Positions 33,545-44,833 of a DNA stretch of 64,000 bases are shown here, piece after piece. Within the stretch, counting starts at the first letter, position 1. Every line of letters begins with the position of its first letter. Source of the stretch: Pseudomonas sp. FP2335 (GTDB lineage Bacteria > Pseudomonadota > Gammaproteobacteria > Pseudomonadales > Pseudomonadaceae); contig NZ_CP117437.1 in the NCBI RefSeq assembly GCF_030687535.1, positions 1 through 64,000 on the forward strand, in the 5' to 3' direction. A program made the position numbers and the translations under genes. The notes beneath the pieces are model-generated. The model was not told the DNA's origin. It did not search any database and saw only the letters and a program-made list of their open reading frames with translations.

Positions 33545-34693
33545 ATGAAAATCACCAAACTGACGACCTTTATCGTCCCACCGCGCTGGTGCTTCCTGAA
33601 AGTCGAGACCGACCAGGGCGTGACCGGCTGGGGCGAACCCGTGGTCGAAGGCCGCGCCCACACGGTGGCGGCTGCGGTTGAAGAACTGTCCGACTACCTG
33701 ATCGGCAAAGACCCGCGCAACATCGAAGACATCTGGACCGTGCTCTACCGCGGTGGCTTCTACCGCGGCGGCGCCGTGCACATGAGCGCCCTCGCCGGCA
33801 TCGACCAGGCGCTGTGGGACATCAAGGGCAAGGCCCTCGGCGTGTCGGTCAGCGACCTGCTCGGCGGCCAGGTGCGTGACAAGATCCGTGTGTATTCGTG
33901 GATCGGTGGCGACCGCCCGGCCGACACCGCCCGCGCGGCCAAAGAGGCCGTGGCCCGTGGCTTCACCGCGGTGAAAATGAACGGCACCGAAGAGCTGCAG
34001 TTCGTCGACAGCTTCGAAAAAGTCGACCTGGCCCTGGCCAACGTCGCCGCCGTACGTGACGCGGTGGGCCCGAACGTCGGCATCGGCGTCGACTTCCACG
34101 GCCGCGTGCACAAGCCTATGGCCAAAGTGCTGATGAAAGAGTTGGACCCGTACAAGCTGATGTTTATCGAAGAGCCGGTGCTCAGCGAAAACTACGAAGC
34201 GCTCAAGGAACTGGCGCCGCTGACCAGCACCCCGATTGCCCTCGGCGAGCGCCTGTTCTCGCGATGGGACTTCAAGCGCGTGCTCAGCGAAGGCTACGTC
34301 GACATCATCCAGCCGGATGCGTCCCACGCCGGCGGCATCACCGAAACCCGCAAGATCGCCAACATGGCCGAAGCCTACGACGTGGCCCTGGCCCTGCACT
34401 GCCCACTGGGCCCGATTGCCCTGGCGGCGTGCCTGCAACTGGACGCGGTTTGCTACAACGCGTTTATCCAGGAGCAAAGCCTGGGCATTCACTACAACGA
34501 GAGCAATGACCTGCTCGACTATGTGCGTGATCCGGGTGTGTTCGACTATGACCAGGGCTTCGTGAAGATCCCCAACGGGCCAGGCCTGGGCATCGAGATC
34601 AACGAGGAATATGTGATCGAACGCGCGGCCATCGGCCACCGCTGGCGCAACCCGATCTGGCGCCACGCCGACGGTAGCTTTGCCGAGTGGTGA
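33545..34693 (+). CDS. dgoD: D-galactonate dehydratase
   Basis: A 382-aa enolase-superfamily enzyme that dehydrates D-galactonate to 2-keto-3-deoxygalactonate. The N-terminal capping domain begins [23 protein letters not shown]. The barrel has metal ligands in GVDFHGR, FIEEPV and LGERLFSRW, and a catalytic His in [14 protein letters not shown]. The 382-aa length is that of E. coli-type DgoD. It lies 48 bp after dgoA. Confidence 0.95.
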   Translation: MKITKLTTFIVPPRWCFLKVETDQGVTGWGEPVVEGRAHTVAAAVEELSDYLIGKDPRNIEDIWTVLYRGGFYRGGAVHMSALAGIDQALWDIKGKALGVSVSDLLGGQVRDKIRVYSWIGGDRPADTARAAKEAVARGFTAVKMNGTEELQFVDSFEKVDLALANVAAVRDAVGPNVGIGVDFHGRVHKPMAKVLMKELDPYKLMFIEEPVLSENYEALKELAPLTSTPIALGERLFSRWDFKRVLSEGYVDIIQPDASHAGGITETRKIANMAEAYDVALALHCPLGPIALAACLQLDAVCYNAFIQEQSLGIHYNESNDLLDYVRDPGVFDYDQGFVKIPNGPGLGIEINEEYVIERAAIGHRWRNPIWRHADGSFAEW

Positions 34694-34721
34694 TATTTCA
34701 CTGAAGAAATGCGGTTGAAAA

Positions 34722-34810
34722 TGTGGGAGCGGGCTTGCTCGCGAATACGGTGTGTCAGTCAACACATCTGGGGCTGAACTACCGCATTCGCGAGCAAGCC
34801 CGCTCCCACA
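34722..34810. repeat. REP doublet (REPIN) inside the dgo operon
   Basis: Inverted TGTGGGAGCGGGCTTGCTCG arms with GCGAATACGG/CCGCATTCGC extensions span 89 bp. It sits between dgoD and the transporter gene on the same strand, so the operon mRNA would fold here. Confidence 0.93.
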
Positions 34811-34878
34811 TTTTGATCCGGTTTCTTCAGTCAGCTCCTTTCCAGACCTCAATAAACATAAGAAGAGGCAACCCCCTC

Positions 34879-36183
34879 ATGCATCCTGAATCCTTCACCG
34901 GGCAGGCTTCTTTAGTCACGCCTACCAGAAAGCGTTTCTTCATCATGGTGCTGCTGTTCATCACCGTGGTGATCAACTACCTCGACCGCAGCAACCTGTC
35001 GATTGCCGCCCCCGCGCTGACCAGCGAACTGGGGATCGACCCGGTACACGTCGGCCTGATCTTCTCTGCGTTCGGCTGGACCTACGCCGCCATGCAGATC
35101 CCCGGCGGCTGGCTGGTAGATCGCGTGCCGCCGCGCATTCTCTACACCGCCGCGCTGTTGTTGTGGTCCATCGCCACCGTGATGCTCGGCTTTGCCGCCA
35201 GCTTTATCGCGCTGTTCGTCTTGCGCATGGCGGTGGGCGCGCTGGAAGCCCCGGCCTACCCGATCAACAGCCGCGTGGTCACCACCTGGTTCCCCGAGCG
35301 CGAGCGCGCCACCGCGATTGGTTTCTACACCTCCGGGCAGTTTGTCGGGCTGGCGTTCCTGACGCCGGTGCTGGCGTGGCTGCAACACGCATTCGGCTGG
35401 CACATGGTGTTTGTGGTCACAGGTGGCGTGGGTATTTTGTGGGCGGCAATCTGGTACGCGGTATACCGCGAGCCAAAGGATTTCAAAGGTGCCAACACCG
35501 CAGAAATCGAGCTGATCCGTGAAGGCGGCGGCCTGGTGGATATGCAGGAAAAAACCGCGAAGACGCCGTTCAGCTGGGTCGACCTGGGGATAGTGCTGAG
35601 CAAGCGCAAACTCTGGGGCATCTACCTGGGGCAGTTCTGCCTGAACTCCACGCTGTGGTTTTTCCTGACGTGGTTCCCGACCTACCTGGTGAAATATCGC
35701 GGCATGGACTTCATCAAGTCTGGCCTGCTCGCGTCGCTGCCGTTTCTCGCCGCATTTGTGGGTGTGTTGTGTTCCGGGATCTTTTCCGACTGGCTGATTC
35801 GCCGCGGAGCCTCGGTGGGCTTTGCGCGCAAGTTGCCGATCATTGGCGGGCTGCTGATTTCCACGGCAATCATCGGTGCGAACTATGTGGACTCGACGGC
35901 GTGGGTCATTGCGTTCCTGGCGCTGGCGTTTTTTGGCAACGGGCTGGCATCGATCACCTGGTCGCTGGTCTCGACCCTGGCCCCGGCACGGTTGCTCGGG
36001 TTGACGGGTGGTGTGTTCAACTTCATCGGCAATCTGGCGGCAATCGCCACGCCGATCGTGATTGGCTTCCTGGCCAGCGGTGACTCGTTTGCTCCCGCGA
36101 TTACCTACATCGCCGTGTTGGCGTTGCTGGGTGCGCTTTCCTACGTGCTGCTGGTCGGCAAAGTCGAACGCATCCAACTGTAA
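34879..36183 (+). CDS. MFS transporter, probable D-galactonate permease
   Basis: A 434-aa major facilitator of the anion:cation symporter (DgoT/GudP/ExuT) type, with about 12 transmembrane segments. The signature VINYLDRSNLSIAAPALTSELGI is close to DgoT-like proteins. The ATG at 34879 is chosen because the longer frame runs back into the REP doublet. Context as the last dgo gene points to galactonate uptake; a related sugar acid is possible. Confidence 0.88.
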   Translation: MHPESFTGQASLVTPTRKRFFIMVLLFITVVINYLDRSNLSIAAPALTSELGIDPVHVGLIFSAFGWTYAAMQIPGGWLVDRVPPRILYTAALLLWSIATVMLGFAASFIALFVLRMAVGALEAPAYPINSRVVTTWFPERERATAIGFYTSGQFVGLAFLTPVLAWLQHAFGWHMVFVVTGGVGILWAAIWYAVYREPKDFKGANTAEIELIREGGGLVDMQEKTAKTPFSWVDLGIVLSKRKLWGIYLGQFCLNSTLWFFLTWFPTYLVKYRGMDFIKSGLLASLPFLAAFVGVLCSGIFSDWLIRRGASVGFARKLPIIGGLLISTAIIGANYVDSTAWVIAFLALAFFGNGLASITWSLVSTLAPARLLGLTGGVFNFIGNLAAIATPIVIGFLASGDSFAPAITYIAVLALLGALSYVLLVGKVERIQL

Positions 36184-36189
36184 CCCCCG

Positions 36190-36318
36190 TAGTGAGCGGG
36201 CTTGCCCGCGCTGGGGGGCAAGCCGTCCCAAACAGCCCCCGCGGTGTTTCAGAGAGACCGAGGTGTCTGGATTTGGGGCGGCTTCGCCCCCCAGCGCGGG
36301 GCAAGCCCGCTCACTACA
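36190..36318. repeat. Large REP-type inverted repeat, second sequence family
   Basis: The left arm GTAGTGAGCGGGCTTGC, extended by CGCGCTGGGGGGCAAGCCG, pairs with the right arm ending GCAAGCCCGCTCACTAC. The stems reach about 40 bp around a 45-bp loop. The core differs from the GTGGGAGCGGG family seen elsewhere. It lies between convergent genes. Confidence 0.88.
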
Positions 36319-36327
36319 AGACCCGGG

Positions 36328-36771
36328 TCAGTTGAGGACGCCGTCGAGGATCTCGTAGACGATGCCGGTGCCTACCGCGATCAACACGATGTCCGGCCCC
36401 GAACGGCGCCATTCATAACCCTGGTACACCGGCAGCCGTGCCAGCGCGCGGTTGTCCAGGCGTTCGCCGTAGTAACCATGGGGCAGCGGCTTGCCACGTA
36501 CCAGGCGCACATTCGGCGGCGGCGGTGCGCCACGGGAGAACTGGCCGTGGTTGTCGCGGATCACCTGGCGTACCGGGCCGAAATCCTGGGGCGGGCCGCC
36601 GCGACGGTTGTCCTGCGGGCCACGATGGTCGTCGCCACGCGGCTGCTCATGCTGGCCTTGCGGGCCGCCACGCTCAGGGCCGCCCTGATCATTCGGCGCG
36701 GCTTGCACCAGGGCACTGGCGCCAAGCACCAGCACGCCAAGGCCGGCAATCACGGATTTAGGCATTTTCAT
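36328..36771 (-). CDS. CigR/RcnB-like small periplasmic protein
   Basis: A 147-aa protein with signal peptide MKMPKSVIAGLGVLVLGASALVQA, a Gly/Pro/Arg/His-rich low-complexity linker (about 27-75) and a conserved C-terminal module (VRLVRGKPLPHGYYGERLD to YEWRRSGPDIVLIAVGTGIVYEILD). This matches the RcnB/CigR-type family; in Salmonella CigR acts on a virulence regulator, but the role here is unknown. The start at 36771 has GAGGA 7 nt upstream. The trpBA terminator is just upstream. Confidence 0.8.
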   Translation of the reverse strand: MKMPKSVIAGLGVLVLGASALVQAAPNDQGGPERGGPQGQHEQPRGDDHRGPQDNRRGGPPQDFGPVRQVIRDNHGQFSRGAPPPPNVRLVRGKPLPHGYYGERLDNRALARLPVYQGYEWRRSGPDIVLIAVGTGIVYEILDGVLN

Positions 36772-36796
36772 CGGGTATTCCTCAGGGCACACAAAC

Positions 36797-36829
36797 AAAA
36801 AAGGGATCTCGAACGAGGTTCGAAATCCC
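36797..36829 (-). terminator. Rho-independent terminator of trpBA
   Basis: On the minus strand GTTCGAGATCCC pairs with GGGATTTCGAAC (one mismatch) across a 3-nt loop and is followed by six T residues. It begins 80 bp after the trpA stop. Confidence 0.9.
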
Positions 36830-36908
36830 TTGGTCTTGTCAGTTTAGGTACTGAGTTTTCAGTTTGATTCCTGTGTATCAGGAACTTTACCTACCACTTA
36901 CGAGCCGC

Positions 36909-37717
36909 TTACTTACGCGCGTTACGGACGCCTTCCGACAATGCCGCGCACAGGCCGAGCACGCCGTCGATGGCTTGCTGATCATTTTTCGCAGTGGCGA
37001 TGTGATCAATCAACGCCGAACCCACCACTACGCCGTCCGCCAAACGGGCGATCGCCGCTGCTTGTTCCGGGGTGCGGATACCGAAACCGATGCTGATCGG
37101 CAGGTCGGTATGCCGACGCAGGCGGGTCACGGCTTCTTCAACGTGTTCCAGGGTGGCGGCACCGGCACCGGTCACACCGGCTACCGACACGTAGTACACA
37201 AAGCCGGAGCTGCCATTGAGTACGGTCGGCAGGCGCACGTCATCGGTGGTCGGCGTGGTCAGGCGGATAAAGTCGATGCCTGCAGCCTGGGCCGGGTCGC
37301 ACAGCTCGCCGTTATGCTCCGGCGGCATGTCGACCACGATCAGGCCGTCGACGCCCGCCTCTTTCGCATCGGCGATGAACTTCGGCACGCCGTATTTGTG
37401 GATCGGGTTGAAGTAGCCCATCAACACCAGCGGGGTGTCGCGGTTGTCCTTGCGGAACTCGCGGACCATTTGCAGGGTTTTCAGCAGGTTCTGCTTGGCT
37501 TGCAGTGCGCGGATGTTGGCCAGCTGGATCGCCGGGCCGTCGGCCATCGGGTCGGTGAAGGGCATGCCCAGCTCGATCACGTCGGCGCCAGCGGCAGGCA
37601 AGCCTTTGAGGATCGCCAGTGAGGTGTCGTAGCCAGGGTCACCGGCGGTGACGAAGGTCACCAGGGCGGCGCGGTTTTGTTCTTTGAGTTGGGCAAAGCG
37701 GGTTTGCAGGCGGCTCA

Positions 37718-37718
<1 letters not shown>
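36909..37718 (-). CDS. trpA: Tryptophan synthase alpha chain
   Basis: A 269-aa TIM-barrel enzyme that cleaves indole-3-glycerol phosphate to indole, which channels to TrpB. The catalytic Glu is in [11 protein letters not shown], the catalytic Asp follows in the next beta strands, and the phosphate loop is GFGIRTPEQ. The TrpB TGA and TrpA ATG share one base, so the subunits are coupled. Confidence 0.98.
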
Positions 37719-39947
<2,229 letters not shown>

Positions 39948-39951
<4 letters not shown>

Positions 39952-40274
39952 TCACCGCGTTTGCACAGCAAGTAAGCAGCCAGCAGACCCAATGCACCTA
40001 CCGCCACACCGGCTGTAGTCCATGGGTGCTCCTGCGCGTAGTCCCGGGTTGCAACACCGGTTTCGCGGATTTTCACTTTGCTTTCTTCGTAGGCATCGCT
40101 GATCAGGTGGCGGGAATGCTTGAGGGCATTCTCGGCGTTGCTTTTCAGGGCCTTCAAGGTCTTGCGCGACTCGTCGGACGCGTCGTCCTTGAGGCTTTCC
40201 AGAGACTTGAGCAGGCTCGAAATCTCGGCTTCCATGCTTTCCAGCGACGCTTTGCGTAAAGAAGTGTTGGCCAT
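39948..40274 (-). CDS. DUF883 (ElaB/YqjD-like) membrane-anchored protein
   Basis: A 108-aa protein. A long amphipathic helical region (about 5-75) is followed by [22 protein letters not shown], a C-terminal transmembrane segment with the family GxxxG-type pattern. E. coli relatives bind ribosomes at the inner membrane in stationary phase; that function is not shown for this protein. AGGAG precedes the ATG. The tail overlaps trpI convergently. Confidence 0.88.
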
Positions 40275-40430
40275 GTGGATTCTCCTGAAGTGATTGAGTG
40301 GCGTGTGTAGATACCGACTCCAGCGCTTTCAGAAAGTGCAGTAAATCTGAACTTTCGCGTAGGAACGGTCGCCAGAAGCAGTATGAACATTGACTGCTAG
40401 GCTTTATTGACGACCCTCAGGAGAAACACC

Positions 40431-40646
40431 ATGTCTGATCATCACACCTACAAAAAAGTGGAATTGGTGGGCTCGTCCACCTCCAGCATCGAAGACGCCA
40501 TCAACAATGCGCTGGCCGAGGCCAACAAGAGCATCAAGCACCTGGAGTGGTTCGAGGTGGTCGATACCCGTGGGCATATCAAGGATGGCAAGGCCGCACA
40601 CTTTCAGGTCACGCTCAAGGTGGGGTTCCGAATCGCCAGTAGTTGA
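40431..40646 (+). CDS. Dodecin family flavin-binding protein
   Basis: A 71-aa protein that assembles as a 12-mer storing flavin or coenzyme A. Family landmarks are [38 protein letters not shown] and the C-terminal VTLKVGFRI. The ATG at 40431 has CAGGAG upstream. Divergent from the DUF883 gene; a terminator follows. Confidence 0.93.
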   Translation: MSDHHTYKKVELVGSSTSSIEDAINNALAEANKSIKHLEWFEVVDTRGHIKDGKAAHFQVTLKVGFRIASS

Positions 40647-40704
40647 TCGCCGCGGTTGAACTTGCCGACTGGCCGATTGCCATAACCTGCGCTACAACCA
40701 ATGG

Positions 40705-40738
40705 GTGCCGACGCCACGAGCGTCGGCACGCTCTTTTT
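40705..40738 (+). terminator. Rho-independent terminator of the dodecin gene
   Basis: GTGCCGACG and CGTCGGCAC form a perfect 9-bp stem with a 7-nt loop, followed by GCTCTTTTT. It lies just before the DUF1161 gene. Confidence 0.88.
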
Positions 40739-40761
40739 GAACAGCGCAAGGACGGTAACGG

Positions 40762-40986
40762 ATGAAGAAGTTTCTGCTAGCGGTAGGTTTGTTGAGCATT
40801 GCGGGTACGGCCCTGGCGGCGGGCAAGCCTTGTGACGAGCTGAAGAGCGAGATTGCAGCGAAACTGGATGCCAAGGGCGTTGCGCACTATTCCCTGGACG
40901 TTGTGGAGAAAGGTGCTGCGGGTGACGCCAAAGTGGTTGGCTCGTGTGAAGCCGGCACCAAGGAAATCGTCTACAAACGCGGTTGA
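40762..40986 (+). CDS. DUF1161 small exported protein (copy 1)
   Basis: A 74-aa protein with signal peptide MKKFLLAVGLLSIAGTALA and a mature domain CDELKSEIAAKLDAKGVAHYSLDVVEKG...VVGSCEAGTKEIVY. The two cysteines could form a disulfide in the periplasm. Function is unknown. A paralogue lies 2 kb away at 42907-43146. Confidence 0.88.
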   Translation: MKKFLLAVGLLSIAGTALAAGKPCDELKSEIAAKLDAKGVAHYSLDVVEKGAAGDAKVVGSCEAGTKEIVYKRG

Positions 40987-41007
40987 CCCCGTGTTGCCGG
41001 CACCTGT

Positions 41008-41031
41008 GGCGAGGGAGCAAGCTCCCTCGCC
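41008..41031. repeat. Short perfect-type palindrome between convergent genes
   Basis: GGCGAGGGAG and CTCCCTCGCC flank a CAAG loop. The core GCGAGGGAGCAAGCTCCCTCGC is a different repeat family from the GTGGGAGCGGG elements but occupies the same kind of site. A bidirectional transcript end is plausible. Confidence 0.75.
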
Positions 41032-41044
41032 ATAAGTGCGTTCT

Positions 41045-42046
41045 TCAGCCCTTCATCAACTGCGCCAGCAGTTCGTAGGAATAAATCCGGTCGGCGTGTT
41101 CGTACAGGTCGCAGGTAAAGATCAACTCGTCTGCACCGGTTTGTTCGATCAGCACTTCCAGTTTGGCGCGGATTTTTGCCGGGCTGCCGACCATCGCCAG
41201 GCCAAGGAAGCTGCCGACGGCATCTTTTTCATGGGGTAGCCACAGGCCGTCCATGCTGTTCACGGGTGGGCGCTGCACCAGGCTTTGCCCGCGCATCAGC
41301 GCGAGGATGCGCTGGTACACCGAGGTGGCCAGATAGTCGGCTTGCTCATCGGTGTCCGCCGCCACCAGCGGAATGCCGAGCATCACGTACGGTTTATCCA
41401 ACACGGCTGAAGGCTTGAAGTGATTGCGGTAGACGCGAATCGCCTCGTGCATCAAGCGCGGTGCGAAATGGGAGGCGAAGGCGTAAGGCAAACCGCGCTC
41501 ACCAGCCAGTTGTGCACTGAACAGGCTGGAACCGAGCAGCCACACCGGCACATTGGTGCCGGTGCCGGGTACGGCGATGATGCGTTGGTCCGGGGTGCGC
41601 GGGCCGAGGTACGCCATCAGTTCGGCAACGTCCTCGGGGAACTCGTCGGCGCTGCCGGAGCGTTCACGGCGCAGGGCGCGGGCGGTCATCTGGTCGGAGC
41701 CGGGCGCGCGGCCCAGGCCCAGGTCGATACGGCCGGGGTAGAGGCTTTCCAGGGTGCCGAACTGCTCGGCAATCACCAGCGGCGCGTGGTTGGGCAGCAT
41801 CACGCCGCCAGAGCCGACGCGAATCGTCGAGGTGCCGCCGGCCAGGTAGCCAAGCAACACCGAGGTGGCCGAGCTGGCGATGCCGTCCATATTGTGGTGT
41901 TCCGCCACCCAGAAACGGTTGTAGCCGAACTTTTCCACGTGCTGGGCCAGGTCCAGGGAATTGCGCAACGACTGCGCCGGGCTGCCGTTGGCCCGCACGG
42001 GCACGAGGTCGAGGGTCGAGAATTTCACGTCGGACAGCGATTTCAT
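41045..42046 (-). CDS. Luciferase-like (LLM class) flavin-dependent oxidoreductase
   Basis: A 333-aa TIM-barrel protein of the bacterial-luciferase family, group similar to E. coli YhbW (starts [24 protein letters not shown]; contains [19 protein letters not shown]). It presumably uses reduced FMN; the substrate cannot be read from sequence. It stands alone between a hairpin and osmC, from which it is divergent. Confidence 0.9.
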   Translation of the reverse strand: MKSLSDVKFSTLDLVPVRANGSPAQSLRNSLDLAQHVEKFGYNRFWVAEHHNMDGIASSATSVLLGYLAGGTSTIRVGSGGVMLPNHAPLVIAEQFGTLESLYPGRIDLGLGRAPGSDQMTARALRRERSGSADEFPEDVAELMAYLGPRTPDQRIIAVPGTGTNVPVWLLGSSLFSAQLAGERGLPYAFASHFAPRLMHEAIRVYRNHFKPSAVLDKPYVMLGIPLVAADTDEQADYLATSVYQRILALMRGQSLVQRPPVNSMDGLWLPHEKDAVGSFLGLAMVGSPAKIRAKLEVLIEQTGADELIFTCDLYEHADRIYSYELLAQLMKG

Positions 42047-42265
42047 AAGCCTGCTTCTCCAAGGGGGCGCGCAGGCTGTGTAGACGAACCAAGACCTGGC
42101 GCTTCATGTGCATGTTCTATGCAATGAGGGCATATACCCGAGATTCAATAGCACGGCAGGAAATTTCCTACTTAATTGCTAGGTTTCTCCGACAGGATGA
42201 ACTTTGCCTGTCCGACTATCCTCAGAACCCTTACTGACGCAAAACCATCGTTCGAGGAGACCGCT

Positions 42266-42697
42266 ATGAGTATCGTGAAAAAAGCATCTGCACATTGGGA
42301 AGGTGATTTGAAGACGGGCCTGGGTTCCATTTCCACGGAAACCGGGGTACTGCGCGAAGCGCCTTACGGCTTCAAGGCGCGTTTTGAAGGTGGCAAGGGC
42401 ACCAATCCGGAAGAGCTGATCGGCGCGGCCCACGCCGGATGTTTCTCCATGGCGTTCTCCATGATTCTCGGCGATGCCGGGCTCAAGGCTGACAGCATCG
42501 ACACCCAGGCTGAAGTGACCCTCGATCAAGTCGATGGCGGCTTTGCGATCACGGCGGTGCATCTGATCCTCAAGGCCAAGATCCCGGGTGCGAGCCAGGC
42601 GCAGTTCGAAGAACTGAGCAAAAAGGCCAAGGAAGGCTGCCCGGTGTCCAAGGTACTGAATGCGAAAATCAGCCTGGATGCGACGCTGGTTAGCTGA
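42266..42697 (+). CDS. OsmC-family peroxiredoxin
   Basis: A 143-aa thiol peroxidase of the OsmC group, reducing organic hydroperoxides. Both catalytic cysteines are present: Cys59 in HAGCFSMAFS and Cys125 in EGCPVSKVL. The start MSIVKKASAHWEGDLKTG has GAGGAG upstream. The 219-bp divergent gap before it contains no other gene. Confidence 0.93.
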   Translation: MSIVKKASAHWEGDLKTGLGSISTETGVLREAPYGFKARFEGGKGTNPEELIGAAHAGCFSMAFSMILGDAGLKADSIDTQAEVTLDQVDGGFAITAVHLILKAKIPGASQAQFEELSKKAKEGCPVSKVLNAKISLDATLVS

Positions 42698-42714
42698 TAC
42701 CGCGGGTCAAAAAA

Positions 42715-42803
42715 TGTGGGAGCGGGCTTGCTCGCGAACGCGCAGTGTCAGCCACTGAATGTGTTTCTGATACCGCGCCTTCGCGAGCAGGCCCGTTTCC
42801 ATA
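42715..42803. repeat. REP doublet (REPIN) between osmC and the second DUF1161 gene
   Basis: The left arm TGTGGGAGCGGGCTTGCTCG and a slightly diverged right arm CGCGAGCAGGCCCGTTTCCA are 89 bp end to end. It lies between two plus-strand genes. Confidence 0.88.
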
Positions 42804-42906
42804 TTGGTTTTGCGTTAAATCAGAACCTGCGTGGGCAAACTATGGTCCTATAGCCATTGCAGCCTAGGCGCACACCCGTGCGCAATGCATTCAGGGAGCT
42901 TCACAC

Positions 42907-43146
42907 ATGAAACGTTTTGCTTTGGCGATCATCTGCGGTGTGTTGGCCACTTCGGCCGTGGCCGCGCCCAAAGATTGTGAAGAGCTCAGGAAAGAGATCG
43001 AGATCAAGATCCAGGCGAACGCCGTGCCGTCCTACACCTTGGAGATCGTGACCAAGGAAGAAGCCGACAAGCACGATGTAGCCATGGTCGTCGGCAGCTG
43101 TGAGAACGGCACCAAGGCCATCATTTACCAGAAGAACAACGACTGA
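42907..43146 (+). CDS. DUF1161 small exported protein (copy 2)
   Basis: A 79-aa protein with signal peptide MKRFALAIICGVLATSAVAA and a mature domain CEELRKEIEIKIQANAVPSY...VVGSCENGTKAIIY. It is a diverged paralogue of the 40762-40986 gene, sharing both cysteines and the VVGSCExGTK motif. Function is unknown. It abuts the convergent lipoprotein gene. Confidence 0.87.
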   Translation: MKRFALAIICGVLATSAVAAPKDCEELRKEIEIKIQANAVPSYTLEIVTKEEADKHDVAMVVGSCENGTKAIIYQKNND

Positions 43147-43569
43147 TCAGAGGCAGTTGACGCTGCGCTCCTCGGCCAGCAGCTTGCGCGCGGCGTTGTA
43201 CAGCCGGATGTTCGGGGTGTACGCCAGCGAGCGCCCTTCCAGCACATAGCGCTGGCCTGCCTGGAAGTGGTCGTACTGCAACGTTATGAAGCAGGTGCGC
43301 TCGGCAGTCTGCCCCAACCCGCCGAAACCGCCGCCAGTCGGCACCTCGAAATCAAAACGCACCATCAGCTCGTGGCGCCCGGGCGGCACTTGGAAGAAGC
43401 GCCCATCGTTGAGGTTTTTGCCGTCCAGGCGCTGCGCCATGAGCAGTTTGGCGCCCGGTGTAGGGGTGGTGAAATCGACCCAGGCCTGTTGCGGATCGAC
43501 TGCCGGTAACGGCGTCGAGGTGCAGGCGCTGAGCAGCAGGACGGCGACGGGAAGCAAGAGCTGACGCAT
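43147..43569 (-). CDS. Hypothetical lipoprotein
   Basis: A 140-aa protein with lipobox LLLSAC at Cys16 after a hydrophobic signal (MRQLLLPVAVLLLSAC). The mature part has a PGRHELMVRFDFEV segment, a Gly-rich stretch and three further cysteines (e.g. RTCFITLQYD), typical of Pseudomonas envelope lipoproteins of unknown role. The ATG at 43569 is chosen over a GTG three codons upstream because neither has a strong ribosome-binding site and the lipoprotein signal starts at the ATG. Confidence 0.75.
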   Translation of the reverse strand: MRQLLLPVAVLLLSACTSTPLPAVDPQQAWVDFTTPTPGAKLLMAQRLDGKNLNDGRFFQVPPGRHELMVRFDFEVPTGGGFGGLGQTAERTCFITLQYDHFQAGQRYVLEGRSLAYTPNIRLYNAARKLLAEERSVNCL

Positions 43570-43704
43570 GGCGGGCACTCAATGAAAGAAATGAATTGAG
43601 CCTGACGCTACAGACTCCCCATGAGTATAAACACCGCAGGCCATGGAAAAATTCCGTGCCGGCGCGATAGTCTTGCGAGCAAATCACCCAGGAGCGGTTG
43701 GGGC

Positions 43705-44748
43705 ATGGTCAGGCGTTTTCTTCCGGGGTTGATGGTGCTGCTGCTCAGCGGCTGCTCAAGTGTCAGCTATTACGGCCAGTTGGCTAGCGGCCAGTGGCAA
43801 TTGCTGCGCGCTCGAGAGCCGGTTTCCACGGTCATTGCCGACCCCTCTCGCCCCCAACTGCTGCGTGAACACCTGGCGCAAGCGCAAAAGGCGCGGACCT
43901 TTGCCAGCGAACAACTGCATTTGCCTGACAACCAGAGCTACAGGTTGTACGCCGACATTGGCCGGCCCTATGTGGTGTGGAATGTCTTCGCCACGACAGA
44001 ATTTTCCCTGTCGCCTGAAACCCACTGCTTTCCCATCGCCGGTTGCGTCGCCTATCGCGGCTACTACAACCAGGGCGCTGCACGGGGTGAAGCGGCGTTG
44101 TTGCGCCAGCGAGGCATGGACGTGTCGATTGGCGGCGTCGAGGCCTACTCGACCCTGGGCTGGTTCAACGACCCGATCCTGAATTCGATGATGAACTGGG
44201 GTGACGAGCGCCTGGCCACGCTGATCTTTCATGAGCTGGCGCACCAACGTTTCTATGTGAAGGACGACACCGAATTCAACGAGTCATTTGCCAACTTCGT
44301 CGAGCAGGAAGGCACGCGCCAGTGGCGTGCCGCACGGGGGCTGGCGCCGCTCGGCGATGGGGCGTTGCAGCAACGTGACCAGTTTATCCGGCTGATTCTC
44401 GATACTCGCCAGCGTCTGGAAAAGCTCTACGCCCAACCGCTGTCGAAGGAGGCGATGCGGGCGGCCAAAGCGCTTGAGTTTGAGCGCTTGCGCAGCGATT
44501 ACCGGCAGATGCGTGATAGCCAGTGGGCGGGCGACAAGCGTTATGACGCCTGGATCAACCAGCCGATGAACAACGCGCGGCTGTTGCCATTCGGGCTGTA
44601 TGACCAGTGGGTGCCGGCGTTTGCGGCGTTGTTTCGGCAAGAAGGTGGGGATTGGCTGAGGTTTTATGCGGCGGTGGAGCGGATGGGGGCGTTGCCGGTG
44701 GAGCAGCGCAAGGTGGCGTTGAGGCAGTTGGAGATGGAGGGGCTTTAG
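43705..44748 (+). CDS. Lipoprotein zinc aminopeptidase (PF10023-type)
   Basis: A 347-aa putative metalloprotease. The lipobox LLLSGC gives Cys17. The zinc motif is HELAH at 176-180, with the third ligand probably Glu193 in EFNESFANFVEQEG. This matches the bacterial Aminopep family, which is poorly characterised. The start at 43705 gives the lipoprotein signal MVRRFLPGLMVLLLSGC; a longer frame adds an unlikely N-terminus. Confidence 0.85.
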   Translation: MVRRFLPGLMVLLLSGCSSVSYYGQLASGQWQLLRAREPVSTVIADPSRPQLLREHLAQAQKARTFASEQLHLPDNQSYRLYADIGRPYVVWNVFATTEFSLSPETHCFPIAGCVAYRGYYNQGAARGEAALLRQRGMDVSIGGVEAYSTLGWFNDPILNSMMNWGDERLATLIFHELAHQRFYVKDDTEFNESFANFVEQEGTRQWRAARGLAPLGDGALQQRDQFIRLILDTRQRLEKLYAQPLSKEAMRAAKALEFERLRSDYRQMRDSQWAGDKRYDAWINQPMNNARLLPFGLYDQWVPAFAALFRQEGGDWLRFYAAVERMGALPVEQRKVALRQLEMEGL

Positions 44749-44753
44749 GGCCT

Positions 44754-44828
44754 CATCGCGGGCAAGCCCGCTCCCACATTTTGATGTGTGAATACAGTCG
44801 GATGTGGGCGCTGGTTTGCCTGCGATAG
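44754..44828. repeat. Degenerate REP doublet after the aminopeptidase gene
   Basis: CATCGCGGGCAAGCCCGCTC (from 44754) faces a degenerate partner GATGTGGGCGCTGGTTTGCC at 44801-44820. It lies between convergent genes. The mismatched arms suggest an old or mixed pair. Confidence 0.75.
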
Positions 44829-44833
44829 CGGTT

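Noticed and set aside
26165..36327. Genomic island at 26-36 kb
   Set aside because: The genes are accessory in type, but there is no integrase, tRNA, direct repeats or obvious GC change, so horizontal transfer is not supported.
40687..40738. Small RNA gene between dodecin and DUF1161 genes
   Set aside because: The hairpin with T run is adequately explained as the dodecin terminator.
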